NCBI RefSeq assembly: GCF_000002425.4
Contig: NC_037254.1
Location: 3,685,797 to 3,749,796, forward strand
Direction of reading: 5' to 3'
From: Physcomitrium patens
Taxonomy: Eukaryota > Streptophyta > Bryopsida > Funariales > Funariaceae
DNA: 64,000 bases
Every line of letters starts with the position of its first letter. The first letter of the stretch is position 1. The translations under genes were made by a program, and so were the position numbers. The notes below the pieces were generated by a model, which worked only from the letters and a program-made list of their open reading frames with translations, had not been told where the DNA came from and made no database searches. Shown one piece after another: positions 46,700-59,239 of this stretch.

Positions 46700-48150
46700 T
46701 TGATTTGATCTTTGTCAAATAAATTCAATCAAGTATATCCTCTAATCTTCTTATTCATGATATCAAGAATCTTTCTTCTAAGTCTTATGATATTTCAAAG
46801 TTTAAGTTCAAAAACAACCTATTCTACTTTGAAGAATGCCTATATATTCCAGAATGTAAAGTATGTTTACGTATTCTTCAAGAATATCTCGACTTGTCAC
46901 CAACAAGATATTTTAGATACAACAAGACTTTAGAGCTTATATCTAGAGATTTTTTATGGTCGCAAATGTGGAAGGAGATAAAAGACTTTGTCCACTTATA
47001 TAACATTTGTTCAAGATCATAAACTCCTTGTCATCGATCCTATGGACTTCTCTAACCATTGCCTATATCCGAATAACCATGGTCTTCTATTTCTATAGAT
47101 TTTATTATAGATCTTTCAATTTCAAGTTTAAATGATCATATATATATATATATATATAATTGTAGATAGCTTCATCAAAATAGAATATTTTATATTATGT
47201 ATAAAATCTATTTCAAGTGAAGAAAAAACTAAGCTTTTTATTGATAATATCAACTACTATCATGAATTGCCAAAGGATATTATATCAAATAGGAAGAATC
47301 AATTCATATCAAAATTTAAAAAAACTCTATTCAAGATTCTAAAAGTGGATATTAAGCTCTCTTTGGCTTTTCATCCTCAAACTAATAGATAAATGAAATG
47401 AGGGAATCAAGTTTTGGAGTAGTATTTGAGGTATACTATCAATTATCATTAAGATAATTGAACAATTCTTTTACCATTGGCAGAGTTTGTATACAATAAT
47501 TCAATACATTCTTCTACTTAACAAACACCTTTTTTTATCAATTATAATTATCATTGATGACTTAATACTTATAATTATCAAAAGTTGATAATTATGTGGC
47601 CAAGGATTTAGCAAATCGTTTGTCAAAGCTACATGCAATAATAAAGACACAATTAAAGAAAGCTCAAGAATAACAAAAGACCTATGTGAATGTCCATGGC
47701 AAGGAGCAGCTATTATTCAATGTAGATGACAAGGTATGGTTACTTCATTGCAATATCAAGACTACTTGTCCTTATCATAAGTTGGACTATTATAGGCTAC
47801 GATCTTTTACTATTTGTGAACAAATCAATCATGTTGCATATTGATTACATCTAATGGAGTCTATAAAGATCTATCTTATATTTCATGTATCTTTTCTTCA
47901 GCCATATAAGATACTAAATATCTTAGGAAGAAGACAAATGCTACCTCTTCGTACAGAAGTACATAATAATCAAAAAATTAAAATAGAAGAAGTCTTAGAT
48001 TTAAGGCAGTACCAAAATCACTTAAAATATCTTGTTCATTGGTATAGATGTGATATTAAAAAATGCACATCGAAACTAGCAAAGAATCTTGTAAATACAA
48101 CAAAGAATCTTGCAAATACAACAAAGAAGGTTGAGGCTTTTCATCAATAA
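46700..48150 (+). pseudogene. B2 integrase and chromodomain pseudogene
   Basis: The zinc-finger part near 46860-47010 is decayed. Core pieces are 'PWSSISIDFIIDLSIS' (D) near 47080, 'PKDIISNRKNQFIS' near 47275 (second D lost) and 'LAFHPQTNR' (47365). Near 47138 an (AT)n run has expanded inside the core, giving repeated I-Y codons. 47854-48150 is open through 'FHVSFLQPYKILNILGRRQ' and a chromodomain ('VLDLRQYQNHLKYLVHWYR'). Its tail holds a duplicated 18-base unit, giving 'KNLVNTTKNLANTTKK' where B1 and B3 have one copy. Confidence 0.8.
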
Positions 48151-48239
48151 TATCCATCAAAATTAAGATGAAGAATTGTAAAGATGTATGATAGATAATG
48201 ACTGCTTCTTATGGAATTTCTCTCTAGAAGGAGGGATAA

Positions 48240-48789
48240 TATCATGGACATATACATTTATCTCAATAATTACTTATATTATTACATAGAAGTAGATAAA
48301 TATAGATTAATTTCATAAAATCTTCTAGAAAAGCTTCTTAAAAACTTCATAGATGCGATTTTGACTTTAGATGTGTTTGTAGGTTAGAAACTTGGCCAAC
48401 AAATTAATCACGTGTTGATAGCTTGTGGAATAAGTTAACTCCATGTAGTAGCTTGTGAAACATATTAAGTATGTGGCGCATACATAGATAACTTATCTTG
48501 CAAGCTAAGAGATGTGGTTAGCAAAGTCAACACATGTTGGAGGTCCTATATAATATTGCCACGTAACTCCTAATTAGAAAGTATATATGGAGGCAAGTGT
48601 GAAGCCTTCTTTACTCTTGTCAATGCCTTTCTAGTCCTTAGTCTTGTTTCAAGACTTTCTAGTCTTCTTGTTTTTGGCAATAGTCTTTTTAGTTCAATAA
48701 TATATCACCTTTGAGTGACTTTCTAGTTCATTTCAATGATAAAAGAGTATATTGAGGATTTTCTTTTTTCAAAATTCATGTTCTTGATA
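48240..48789 (+). repeat. B2 3' LTR
   Basis: Starts TATCATGGACATATACA after the purine tract AGAAGGAGGGATAA and ends ATGTTCTTGATA. It aligns along its length with 41178-41753 apart from the (AT)n run. The hairpin is at 48595-48618 with two arm mismatches. Confidence 0.85.
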
Positions 48790-49490
48790 GGATATTTGTT
48801 TCATTATTTATTTTATTTTTTTTATTGTTCTTGTGAGCCATAAGCAAGTGAAGTAGAATTCAAGGTGTATCCTAAGCTATTACTAAATAGAATAAGATTT
48901 GTAGTAGCCTTAGCTTTGATGAACTATTTTCTATCTTTATTTGCTATGTGTTCTTTGGTAGGTCTTTGGATGGTAGTACATTTAGTTGTATTGTGTTCAT
49001 ATGAGCAATAACAATTGCAATGTGTAGTATACCTATTAAATATATATATATATATATATATATGTTTTTCTTTAGGCTCCTCCTTTATGTCCATTTTTAA
49101 AATATTGATGGACTTGGATAGTGCAATAATGTATTTTATAAGGATCTATATTCTAAGACCAAAGATTTTGGAGTAATAAATCCTGCTTTCATCTACCATT
49201 AGAATTTCGAAAATTAGTGAGAAGATAAATTGTAAAAATTCTTTGATTTTTAGTACATGCAAAAGTCCAAAGACTTCAACTATTTGTGTGTTGCTAAGAG
49301 GTCAAATTTGTAATATGGCTTCCATAGGTAGAAACAAATTTTCTTGTTGTTGATCTTAAAACCATTGCTTATTAGGATTTATTTAACTCCTTTATGTGAT
49401 TGAAGTAGAATTCAATATAGTTGTTTTTGCACATAGTCAAGCATTTTAAAGAGTGATGTAGCCTAATCTTGGCTTTGGTGGTTATTTGTT
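48790..49490. other. AT-rich stretch, possible LINE debris
   Basis: No intact gene. An (AT)n run lies at 49040-49063. Minus-strand translation of 49440-49070 gives fragments reminiscent of the end of a LINE endonuclease, but I could not confirm a single diagnostic motif. Confidence 0.3.
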
Positions 49491-49559
49491 TAATTCCAGG
49501 GCGGTGTTCCTGGATACGGCCCAGAACTACAAAATCTCCAAGTTGCTTGATTTTCTATT

Positions 49560-50392
49560 AATATTTGAGTCAAAGGTTACTTAGAATGGTGAGACTAATA
49601 GGTTCTAATGTTTCTAATGTAGGCGTTTGTGTGCATTTGATTTCCTCCATGGGCTGGAGATTAGGGTGAGAATTCTCCGAAGTCGGCTTCAGGAGGGCTA
49701 TATGGCCAGCGTAGCAGTCTTATAGAAACCAGAGCAGATCTGGGGAGAGTCGCCCTACAAGCATGGCATCATCTTCTTTCTCAATTAGTTTGTGTGTAAG
49801 GTCGAGGGAACTATATTTCTGAATTATTCCCTCTACTTTCAATCTTCTACCTTGCACTTGCTTTAACAAGAGTTGGAAAATGTTCCAATCAGACTCCCCT
49901 CTATTTGGGAAGGAATTAGATGCTACACTAAGGATATTGGTGTTTTGAGCACGGATCTCTGGTGTCTCTGGGGTCACTGTGTTGGAAGGTAAATAGATTT
50001 TTGCTGGAGCAGCGCTAGCACCAACCTTAGAGGTCAAGTGGAGGTCTCCTGTTTCTATTGTATTTTCACAAATGGGTTTAGAGATTACATGGCAGCTGGA
50101 GTTCTTGACGCGTCCATCCCGCGGTTTCAACTCCCACTCCTTGATATAATGCATTCTCCAAAGCTTGAATCCAATCCGTGCCTTTTGTAAATTTTGGGTT
50201 TCGTTCCCCCTACTGTCCTCTCTTCACCTAGTTGTATTGTGTGCCGCTACTCAAGTGATATTGCAATGTGTTTGAACCCTCTCCGCTTGTTGCTTGTTCT
50301 ACACTACGACTATCTTGTCCAGCATTGGAGTCGTGGATATTGTCACTACTGTCCTCTGCTCTAACCCAGCCAATCACCTGATTTTGCTCCAT
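49560..50392 (-). pseudogene. Unrecognised broken protein-coding region
   Basis: Minus strand. A 54-codon start (50392, 'MEQNQVIGWVRAEDSSDN') ends in a stop. A 144-codon open frame follows (50154-49720), opening a little further upstream with 'NLQKARIGFKLWRMHYIKEW' and containing 'ESDWNIFQLLLKQVQGRRLK'. A third frame ('YAGHIALLKPTSENSHPNL', 'MEEIKCTQTPTLETLEPIS') runs to about 49560. Codon-like composition persists across the frame changes, as expected of a real gene with indels. I do not recognise the product. A LINE ORF1 or a host gene fragment are both possible. Confidence 0.4.
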
Positions 50393-50520
50393 GCTACTCT
50401 AATTCAAACAAAACCTAGTGCACTATACTCTCTAAGAGATGTAAAATATTAAACTGGCAATCATACTGTAGAAAACAAAAGAATCAATCACATACGAGGA
50501 AAACCTGGCATCTTTGCGGT

Positions 50521-50594
50521 CTCCGCGTGTTTTGGACCGGCGCACCCCACCACAACACCCGCAGGTTAGAATTCTACCACTAGACTACCGGTGC
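50521..50594 (-). tRNA. tRNA-Gly-like sequence, 5' half only (pseudo-tRNA or SINE head)
   Basis: On the minus strand from 50594: GCACCGGTAGTCTAGTGGTA then GAATTCTAACCTGC, the acceptor, D-arm and anticodon-stem start of a glycine tRNA, with a good box A (TAGTCTAGTGG). The 3' half does not fold as a tRNA. A weak box-B-like GGTCCAAAAC lies near 50530, and no 3' acceptor strand pairs with GCACCGG. It is more likely a tRNA-derived fragment than a working gene. Confidence 0.45.
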
Positions 50595-50622
50595 CTCGCA
50601 GCATTGAAGCAGAGAGGGTGCA

Positions 50623-50952
50623 GTGTTGGCCACAAGGAGTTTACAACACCGATTATGCAGGTCAGTTACAGTTCTCCGTGCTATTCAAAGGTTTCGTAGT
50701 GTGATGGCAGGTGTGGAGGTTGTCGGGCGGCTTGATGACTTGGTCCAGTTTGAGCTGCATTCGATTCAGTGGGCACCCTTCGACGAAATTAGATTGATTT
50801 TTTTTTGCCGCCAAAGATTGTGCAGGGAAGGAAATTTTGTCTCTTCGCTACTGACCATCCTGACACTGCCAATCGAATGCTCTGAGAAAATTAGCACATA
50901 TCAACACTACCTTGAAAAGAACTCAGTCAGTACGTACCCTGCACCAAACTAG
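50623..50952 (+). CDS. Unrecognised open frame in the GC island
   Basis: 109 codons with no stop, starting at an ATG just after the tRNA-like half. Notable stretches are 'RSVMAGVEVVGRLDDLVQ' and 'FELHSIQWAPFDEIRLIFF'. There is no signal peptide, membrane span or known motif that I can name, and no nearby partner gene. An internal ATG at 50704 is an equally likely start. Open length in less AT-rich DNA is weak evidence, so this may be a fragment of a longer spliced gene or chance. Confidence 0.2.
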   Translation: MLATRSLQHRLCRSVTVLRAIQRFRSVMAGVEVVGRLDDLVQFELHSIQWAPFDEIRLIFFCRQRLCREGNFVSSLLTILTLPIECSEKISTYQHYLEKNSVSTYPAPN

Positions 50953-51100
50953 CATTACCCCGGTTACTTGCTGGACATTGTTACTGCTAAAGCCATGACT
51001 GGCAAAGCAAATTCTAGCACATCAGTGCTTCTTAACCAAGTGTGCAGATTACTCTTCTGCATCTACAGTTTTCTGGCCTACACTTTACACACATTGAGAT

Positions 51101-51639
51101 ACTTGAAAAAACAAATTGTTCTAAGAATTTATATTACTTACTTTAAAAGCTTTTAGATAACCATACAAACTTGTATAGTATTATAAAAGCTTCTAAAGTA
51201 TTATTTTAAAAAAAACCATAAAAGCTTTTAAAATACCATAAAATATTTCGAAGATTAAAAGGTGTTTTGAAAACCTTCCTAAACTTAAACTTTGTCAAAT
51301 CTTGTAATATCTTTTTGTAATTTAATGACATAATTTACAAACATGCTTTGTAATATTTAGATTTTCAATTAAAATAAATAAAATTTTATAGATGAAATTT
51401 TTTTAAATATTACTCATCATTCAGATAAACTTTAAAAAAAAATCAAAAAAAAGATCAAAATCAATATATTAAAATAACATAGAATACAATATACTTAATA
51501 AATAAAAAACTGATAATTATTAAGAAAATACCTAAGATATTTTTAATTTATAAAAAAATAATTATTTAAATAAATTTGGAATCAAAATAATTATTAAATT
51601 TATTAAAATTGGAATAAATACTATATTTTTTATATAAAT
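51101..51639. other. AT-rich stretch without recognisable genes
   Basis: Repeated TAAAAGCTTTTA-like words near 51150-51240 form small inverted repeats. Nothing else is supported. Confidence 0.5.
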
Positions 51640-51998
51640 AGTTTGCCATGTGTTGCACATGTTTGTGACTTGAGATACAAGTTGGCCATATAGTACACAT
51701 GTAAGAAACTTTTCTTCCAAGTTGGACATGAGTCTAGCAAGTTGGACCTATATTGGATGTTCTATAAGATGTTGCTACATAACTCCTAGTTAGATAGTAA
51801 TATAGAGGCAAGAGTGGTGCCATTCCTACTCTTGTTAATGCCTTTCTTCTTCTTAGTTTTGTTTCAAGAATTTCTAATCTTCTAGTCTTTGGCAATAGCT
51901 AATCTAGTCTTAATATTAAAATATTTTTGAAAAAATATCTATTTTTTTTAGGGACACAAGATTGTATTAAGGTCTTTATTGTTTGTGATTCCTATTCT
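51640..51998 (+). repeat. Family-B LTR fragment (solo, diverged)
   Basis: Matches the 3' two thirds of the B LTRs: 'GACATGAGTCTAGCAAGTTGGAC', 'ATAACTCCTAGTTAG', 'GAGGCAAGAGTGGTGCCATT', 'TTTGGCAATAGCTAATCTAGT' and a final CCTATTCTTGAC. No element body is adjacent. The hairpin arms are partly lost. Confidence 0.75.
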
Positions 51999-52368
51999 TG
52001 ACTTTTACAATATTTGAAGTATTTAGAACTTTATCCAATATAAATAAGTATCACAAAACTTTTTATATTATTTAATAGTACTTTAAAATAAAAAAATACT
52101 ATAATATATCATTTTAATCATATGATTGAAATTAGAAATATAAATAATTGATAAAAAAAATTATTTATTTATATATCATTAAACAAAGAATCTTTAGAAA
52201 CTCAAAATTTTATTTTTTATAAGTAAAATTTCTAATTTTTTAAAATTTTATTTTTAAATTATAAAAAATATTTAAAGCTTATTATAAATACAAATAATCA
52301 AACATATATTTTTAAAAGATATAATAGTTCTAATATATAATATTATAATATTTTTTTCTTTTAAAATG

Positions 52369-52414
52369 ATGTATGTATGTATGTATGTATGTATGTATGT
52401 ATGTATGTATGTAT
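52369..52414. repeat. (ATGT)n microsatellite
   Basis: About eleven uninterrupted ATGT units. Confidence 0.95.
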
Positions 52415-53041
52415 TTATGTATATATGTATATATATAATTATTTTTTTTTTTTTTACCAATACCATTTCATTTATAATAATTATTTTTTAAAAAAAAATA
52501 ATTTATGATATGCTTAAATATTTAGATTAAAATATTTTGGCCAAATTATATACTAAGATCTTTTAAAGCATATATATATTAAATTTAATTTTTTATTAGT
52601 TTTAGTAAATTTTAAAATAATAAAGAATATTAATATTCTAAAATTAAAATACTTTAAAATTTTTATATCAATTATTTGTATTTAGTTATTGAATTTTTGT
52701 TAAATTTTACTATATATTCTTAAATTAGAATTTTTTCAAAATTAACAATTTAAATTTTGATATATATATATAATACTATTTTTATTTTTTTATCAAATTA
52801 TTTTTGTAATTATTTAAATGATTTCTATTTAAATTATATATATATATATTATAAATAAATAAAATATTAAAAAATAAATATCTTTTTTTTAAAGATAATT
52901 TTTTTATAAAAGAAGTTATTGTTGTAAAAATGAATAATAAATTTAAATTAATTTTAAAATCTAATTTAGATTTATTGAATTTTAAGTAGATTAGAGTCTT
53001 AAAGTTGGTGTTTTAAGACTATTAAAGGTTCTCATGATTTA

Positions 53042-53044
<3 letters not shown>

Positions 53045-53115
<71 letters not shown>
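53045..53115. repeat. (AT)n microsatellite with two ATGT interruptions
   Basis: About 70 bases of AT units broken by single G at two places about 22 bases apart. Confidence 0.95.
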
Positions 53116-53249
53116 GTTGGATTGAAGTAATTTTTTGTAAGTTAATGGTAGATATTTTTGCAAATTTCGAAAAAAAATAAATAGTGAAAAAAAAATATTT
53201 CAATTCTTAAATATCAATATTAAGGTTGAAAACAACAGAAATTTAATAC

Positions 53250-53900
53250 TCAAGAAAACAAGGTTTTTTTCTTCTAACTTTTAAGTTGAATTTTCTTCAA
53301 ATTTAATATTTTTCTCATTTTTTAGAAGATTAAGAAGTGTAAATTTTTTGAATTAAGATCAGAATTTAATTTAATAATTATTAAAGGTATAAATCTTTTC
53401 TTAAAATTTGATAAGAATTATTTAGAATTTGATAGGAATTCATTTAAGATTACATTAGAATTTTATCAAAGTTTAGTTAAGATAATTAGAATTTGAATAG
53501 TCTTTAATTAGATTTTATAAAAAATTTATTTAATTTTTATATAGAATATCATTATAATTTATTAAATTTTAATTAATATTTATTTAAGAGATTTTAGGAT
53601 TTAATTAGAATTAATTTAGAATTTATGTAATATTACAATAGAATTTATTGAGGTTTAATTAAGATTTTTTAAACTTAATTAGAATTTTTAAATATTTTAT
53701 TAAGATTTAATTGGAATTTTTTAGAATTCAATCAAGGTTTTATTATAATTATTTAAGATTTATTATAATTTTAATTAATATTTATTCAGGATTTTTTAGG
53801 ATTTTTAGGATTAAATTAAGACTCAATTAAGATTCAAATAAGATTCAATATGATTCAATAAAGATTTTAAAGGATTATTTATGAATTATTGATAAAAAAA
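53250..53900 (+). repeat. Possible decayed family-A LTR interior
   Basis: Many imperfect copies of TTAGGATTTAATTAGAAT-like words, the reverse complement of the AATCCTAAACA array in the LTRs at 4429 and 42799. A 'CTTCAAATT..GAAGA' context before it also recalls those LTRs. No termini were found. Confidence 0.35.
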
Positions 53901-56900
53901 ATATAAAATTTATTGAGCTACATATAACCAACTATTTAACAACATTTTGACCTTAAAAGAATATCTTTCATTAAAGATTTTCTTTTGGAGCCAAATATTT
54001 TAACAGTACAAAACTACTTGAATTCTTAAATAATGTGAAAGTATCCTATCACATTACAATGAACAATTGCAACTATTGCAACTTTGGTAAGCATACTTAT
54101 GTAGGTTTTTGGTGCATATGTGCAACAATACAATCTCAAAAAGACTTCTAAACTTCCACAAAAATATTTTGCTTATACCATATACATTTAAATTGCATAA
54201 TTTTAATCCATTCATACAACCACACAATGCCACTCAAATGTATAATATTTTATTGTGCTTCTATTTGCTTTCTCACCTAATTAGACATCTTGCTAAAAAT
54301 TATAGTATCGACTTTGTTAAGCAAATACAATTGCTTCCACCTTTAAAAAGTTGCTAAAATATTCACTATATAGTATATAAATAAATTTGTTATAATCAAG
54401 CATATAGCATTATTTGCAAGGAATTAGAGACATATAACATGTCTTAGAAACCTTTCAGCATTATATATGCTAAGAAATGCATAAGCTTTGTAATATCAAA
54501 GAACTTGATAATAGCATATGTGACAAGAAGATTCTCTTTTTTTAGCACATCTTACTCAAGCTTAATTTCCAAATCTTCATTGTCATTTTTAACTTTTTGT
54601 TTGTAGCACTTGTCAATAATTTATTATTAAATAATATTTTATATTTAATTAAAGCTATTACAACAAGGTTGAACAGGACTTCTATTAACATTATGTCAAA
54701 AATACATAGTTCTTAAATACTATTTAGAAGCTCATTGTCAATGATACCTTTACCCAAATAGAGCTAAATCTATTTGGAGCAGCTAATAAATAATTTTATG
54801 TGCTAAAAAAAATTATAATTATTACTATAGATATGTAAATCCAAGCAACTTACACCTAGTATGTTAATGTTCTTTGATCAACCTTATAAATATCTACTTC
54901 TCTTTTCTTGTCTTTATCAACTTTATTTTGTAAATAAAAAAGTCAATATTTTTATTTTAATGTGAAATTTAATTTATCATCTATTAGATGCAGTTTTCAT
55001 GTTGGTTTGAAAGAAAAAAAAAATGCCTCATTAATATACTTAAGGTCCAAATTAGTTGTTCTATGGAATAATGCATTATCAAAGAAGAGAGGAATATAGT
55101 AGTTTTTAGCTTTCATTTTTTTTTCTAGATCTTATAGCCATTTACAAAACATAAGTTTAATCATCCATAATTTTTTTACTTTAATAATATAATCTCATCA
55201 TTTTGTTTGACTTCTAGTTGAAGCACTAAGACTTCATTACATTATTAATGATAAGATGTTTCAACACTTCACTTCTATTTATATTTGATATGAATGCAAT
55301 TGTAATTTGAGTCTTATCTTTTTTTATATTTTCATTTATTTTCAAGAAATCATGTGATATTCATAATAAAAAAATTAATATAAAATTCATCTATTAAATC
55401 ATATACTAAGATATTTTTTTATTATACTAAAAAGCAATTATGTAACAACTTCTATATCAATTCACCTCCTTTTTTTCAAATAACTTGAGCAATTTGAACA
55501 AAAATTTCTTTAGAAGTTGCAAAGCTATCCATTTAAAGATTCAAGGATCTTCTTTTTTTTATTTTTTTGGTGTCAAAGTATTTTTCAAGCTAGTGCCAAT
55601 TACTTTTTAATAGTTCTTCTATCACTACTACTTTTCGTACTTGTTGTTAGATGATCTAATTTATTAATGTTATTTCAACCTTAACAAAGCAAGCTATGCT
55701 TTCTTTCTATTCTAAAAGTTGTACTAGTTGCATAATTTTAAGACTATTATATTGCTTTAAGATATTGTCAATCGTGAGGGAAGTTTACAAAGCCTTAAAT
55801 TTTCTTTGATCCACACACATACCTCTTTTTATTTGTATCATAGATTTTTAAATTTTAATCATAGAAATCTTTATATTCTAAAGCACCAATATCAATTTTG
55901 ATTATACAAAAATTAAATTTTTTATAAAATATTCAATTTAGCAAGCAAGAATCTTGTATTCATTCATCTTTAGGCATGAAGATTCAAAATTAATTGATAG
56001 AAAAACTAAATCATGCATCCAAATGATGGAAAATTGAAACTAACTTTATAGAAGTGATTTTGTATTTGTTGTAATAATTTTGTAATTAATTAAATTTTAA
56101 TATCAAGCTTTTAAATCTTTGTCATTGCTCACCTTACGATGCTTGAATAGTTGCTCTAAATCTTTCACATTTACATACTTGTATGCTTGTATACTCTATT
56201 ACTTTGAATGGATGGAAGTGAATAAATGGAAAAATGAGTTAAGTGAGATTTAATGTGTTGCTGATCTTTAAGACTAGCTTTGTTGCTAGATTCTTGTAGT
56301 TTCATTAATCATCATATATAAAAGTGAAAATTAAAAATTAATAATAGTAATGGTAGTAGTTTGGGCAAATGATACCATACTCCAATGACCTCAAGTATTT
56401 ATTTTAATAATACAATATCCTTTGTATATAGCAACCTTGGAGCATTTAATTAAATTAAATAATATCCTTTTTTTTACTCAATAATTTTTTTATCTAGTAA
56501 GCTAATTAAATTAAAAAAGAATCACTATGCATAGTTTTTTAAATAATGTTTTCATCAAAACATCATTTTTATGATTGCATACATAGTTTCAAGGCTTTTT
56601 TAAGATAAAAGTTTATCTTGATAAATTGTATTATCAACTAATTTTTTATAATATATTAGTCTATTTATTTTCTATTTTTATTTTCTACATCAAATAATAT
56701 TATTATAAATAATAATAATAAAACTTAAAACTTTAAAACTTAAATTTAAAACTTTTTTATGATTCAGTTTCATATTTAATACAATATATAACTAAAAAAA
56801 GAATACAAACTAATTTATGCTTTTAAAACTTAATTCTTTCTTTATACTAAGTGCATTTACTTCAAGCTTCTAAAATAGTCTCAAATTCTAAAAGTTTATA

Positions 56901-58859
56901 CAATTAGAGTCAAATCTGAAAATTACTTCTATTTTATTAACTTGACATTAAATCTAATTTATTTAAATAAAAATAATATTTAATCTATATCTCAAAATAT
57001 CCTAAGTGAGTTATAAATCCTAAAATATCTTAAAGTATGATTATTTTGAAAAATTCTAATTTTCAATTTAAGAAATAACCTAGCCTTTGATGATTGTAAA
57101 TAAATTTTAAATCTAATGAACTCTAAAGAAATATTACTTTTTAATAATTTAAAATCCTATAGATATTAAAATTGTAAAAATTATTATTCGAAAATATTCT
57201 AAAATATTATTTTAAAATCCTAAATAAATATTATTTTCATATACTCTGAAAAATTAAATATCCTAAAAATTAAATACTAAAAAAATTAATTAATATTTTA
57301 AAATTTATTATTTATAATATTAACTATAAATATAATTATATTTTAAATTTTAATTTATAAAAAATTTAAAATTTATCCTAAGTAATTTAATCTTATGATA
57401 TTTAATAAATATTTAATTATAATAATTATAAGAAATATTAGATACTAGCAATTGTTAATGAATTCCTAATTCTTACTAATTATTTAAGTATGTTTTATTT
57501 TATTCTTTTAACTAAAGACTTAATAGATATATAAAAAGAATATGAATTTCAAAAATTATATTATTTGTACATACATTAAAATTTTATCGAATAATTTTAT
57601 TTTTTCAATAATTAATTTTCACCAATATTTGTAATTTATAAGTAAACTTAAATAATATGTATTTGTAATTAATGTGATATAAACTACTTATAGGATACAA
57701 GTTCTTTACCTATAATATACACTATTTGTAGAATAGTATAAATTCAAGGTAATGGTCCAAAAGGGCATGGATTTGGATATTTCTATCAACATTTTATTGT
57801 TTTCTTTTTTTCCATATATTTTTTTAAATCCTACAAATCTACCTCTTGTTCCACAAACTCACATCAAAAAAAAGAACTAACAAATATAACAACAACTCTT
57901 ACATGTTAAGTGTTGATGAAGCAAACCTCCTTATACGTGATCAACTCTTCCAAGGGTCTACATACCATTTAAGTATGAATTTAAACAAAGTATATCATAC
58001 TATTTTAAATAGCCTATTATTAGAATATATTCTCAATTAATATAATATATACTACATATTGGACACTCATATTTTAGAAGTACTTTGAAAATAGTATAAT
58101 ATATATTAATTATAGATATTGACATGTATTTGTTTATTATTCTGAATTAAGTATTATCTATTATCTATAAATTAAAAAATAAATAAATACATTTTTACCT
58201 ATAATTTTTTATCTTATTACTTAATAAAAATTTGTATTAGATTCAATTATTACTTTATTTGACATTAGATTCCTATCTTTGAGACTACTTCTAAGTAACT
58301 CTATATTAGATTGTTTCTTTGTAAGGCATCTAATTTTAACATACAATAACATTTGTATCAAGAAACTATTATACAAAATAATTCAAATCTAAAAGAGAAT
58401 TTTTGCTTCAATTTCGACTTTAATTTTTTTAATTTGTGTAGATTATGCCATTTTTTATATATAAAAATTTAAAAAATTAAAAATTAATGTTAATCAAGTA
58501 TACTAATTTTTTTATTTTTACTCTCTTAATTTGAATTAATTCAAAAAAAGATTAAAAACCAAACAAAAAAAATCAAAATCCATATATTATAAAATCAATA
58601 TTTCATCATTTCTATATCTCTTAAATATCTCTTATTAATTTTTTTGTAAAAATATTAATTTTCATCGCATGAAATTCCATTGATATAAAAGAATTCTTAA
58701 AAGGAGAATAAATTAAAATTCAATTTGAAATGCTTACTCTAAAGATATTCAAATTTATCTCTATTGTCTTTACATACTCTTATTCCTTATATTATTGAAG
58801 TTGTGTTTATTATTATCACTTCATCTTCCTTATTGTAGTTATTGTTTTCAACTTAGGGG

Positions 58860-59210
58860 TGTTTGCACAAAGTAAAATTAAAGAAAAAGAAGTTAGAAGC
58901 CACAACACTTAGCATCAATAAGGTTGCTTACAAAGTGAAGTGTGGAATAAGATGACTTTCACTTCCAACAATCTTTACTTATAGCTAAAGTTTACATTAA
59001 TTATAGATGAATTTTATCTACAATTATTTTCATTATTTTTTTACATCCAAATAAACTTTAGATTCTTCTTAATCTACTCACCACTTAAAAAATCCTAGCT
59101 GCCACTATAGTAACATCTTTTAACCTTTTGTTAATTTTTAATTATTAGGAGCTTACTATGGTTCAATTCTATATGGTGGTAACTATATAAGATGTTATTG
59201 ATCTTCAACA
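58860..59210 (-). repeat. Copia 3' LTR
   Basis: On the minus strand it starts TGTTGAAGATCAATAACATC after the purine-rich AAAGTAGGAG. It aligns with 63593-63918 over 'ACTTAGCATCA', 'AAAGTGAAGT', 'CTTTACTTATA' and 'GTAACATCTTTTAA' (partner: 'ATAACATCTTTTAA'). The left edge (outer end) is estimated. Confidence 0.8.
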
Positions 59211-59239
59211 CTCCTACTTTACTACTTGCCAAAAGGCTT

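Larger units (their letters stand above)
41178..48789 (+). mobile_element. B2: chromovirus (family B) with nested solo LTR
   Basis: Plus-strand element with both LTRs (41178-41753 and 48240-48789), gag, protease, RT, RNase H, integrase and chromodomain. A 1.6-kb family-A solo LTR sits in gag (42799-44398), so the element itself is about 6.0 kb. It is better preserved than B1, with several open stretches of 60-120 codons. It has no obvious target duplication. Confidence 0.9.
49491..51100. other. GC-richer island of unknown origin
   Basis: About 1.6 kb whose base composition is visibly closer to even than the surrounding sequence, with sharp edges near 49491 (left) and about 51100 (right). It contains a broken minus-strand reading region, a tRNA-Gly-like half and a plus-strand open frame. 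No LTR or terminal repeat is evident. Composition suggests a younger arrival or sequence that escaped the AT drift. Confidence 0.6.
51999..58859. other. Long AT-rich stretch, mainly debris and simple repeats
   Basis: No coding region that I can support on either strand. The longest open frames are about 82 codons and low in complexity. It holds two microsatellites (52369, 53045) and a block resembling a family-A LTR array (about 53250-53900). The rest may be fully decayed transposons. Confidence 0.5.

Noticed and set aside
49070..49440. LINE endonuclease upstream of the GC island
   Set aside because: Fragments only vaguely resemble an endonuclease end, and no catalytic motif could be placed.
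54109..54357. 82-codon plus-strand open frame as a gene
   Set aside because: Low-complexity AT-rich sequence with no motif and no neighbours; such frames are expected by chance here.
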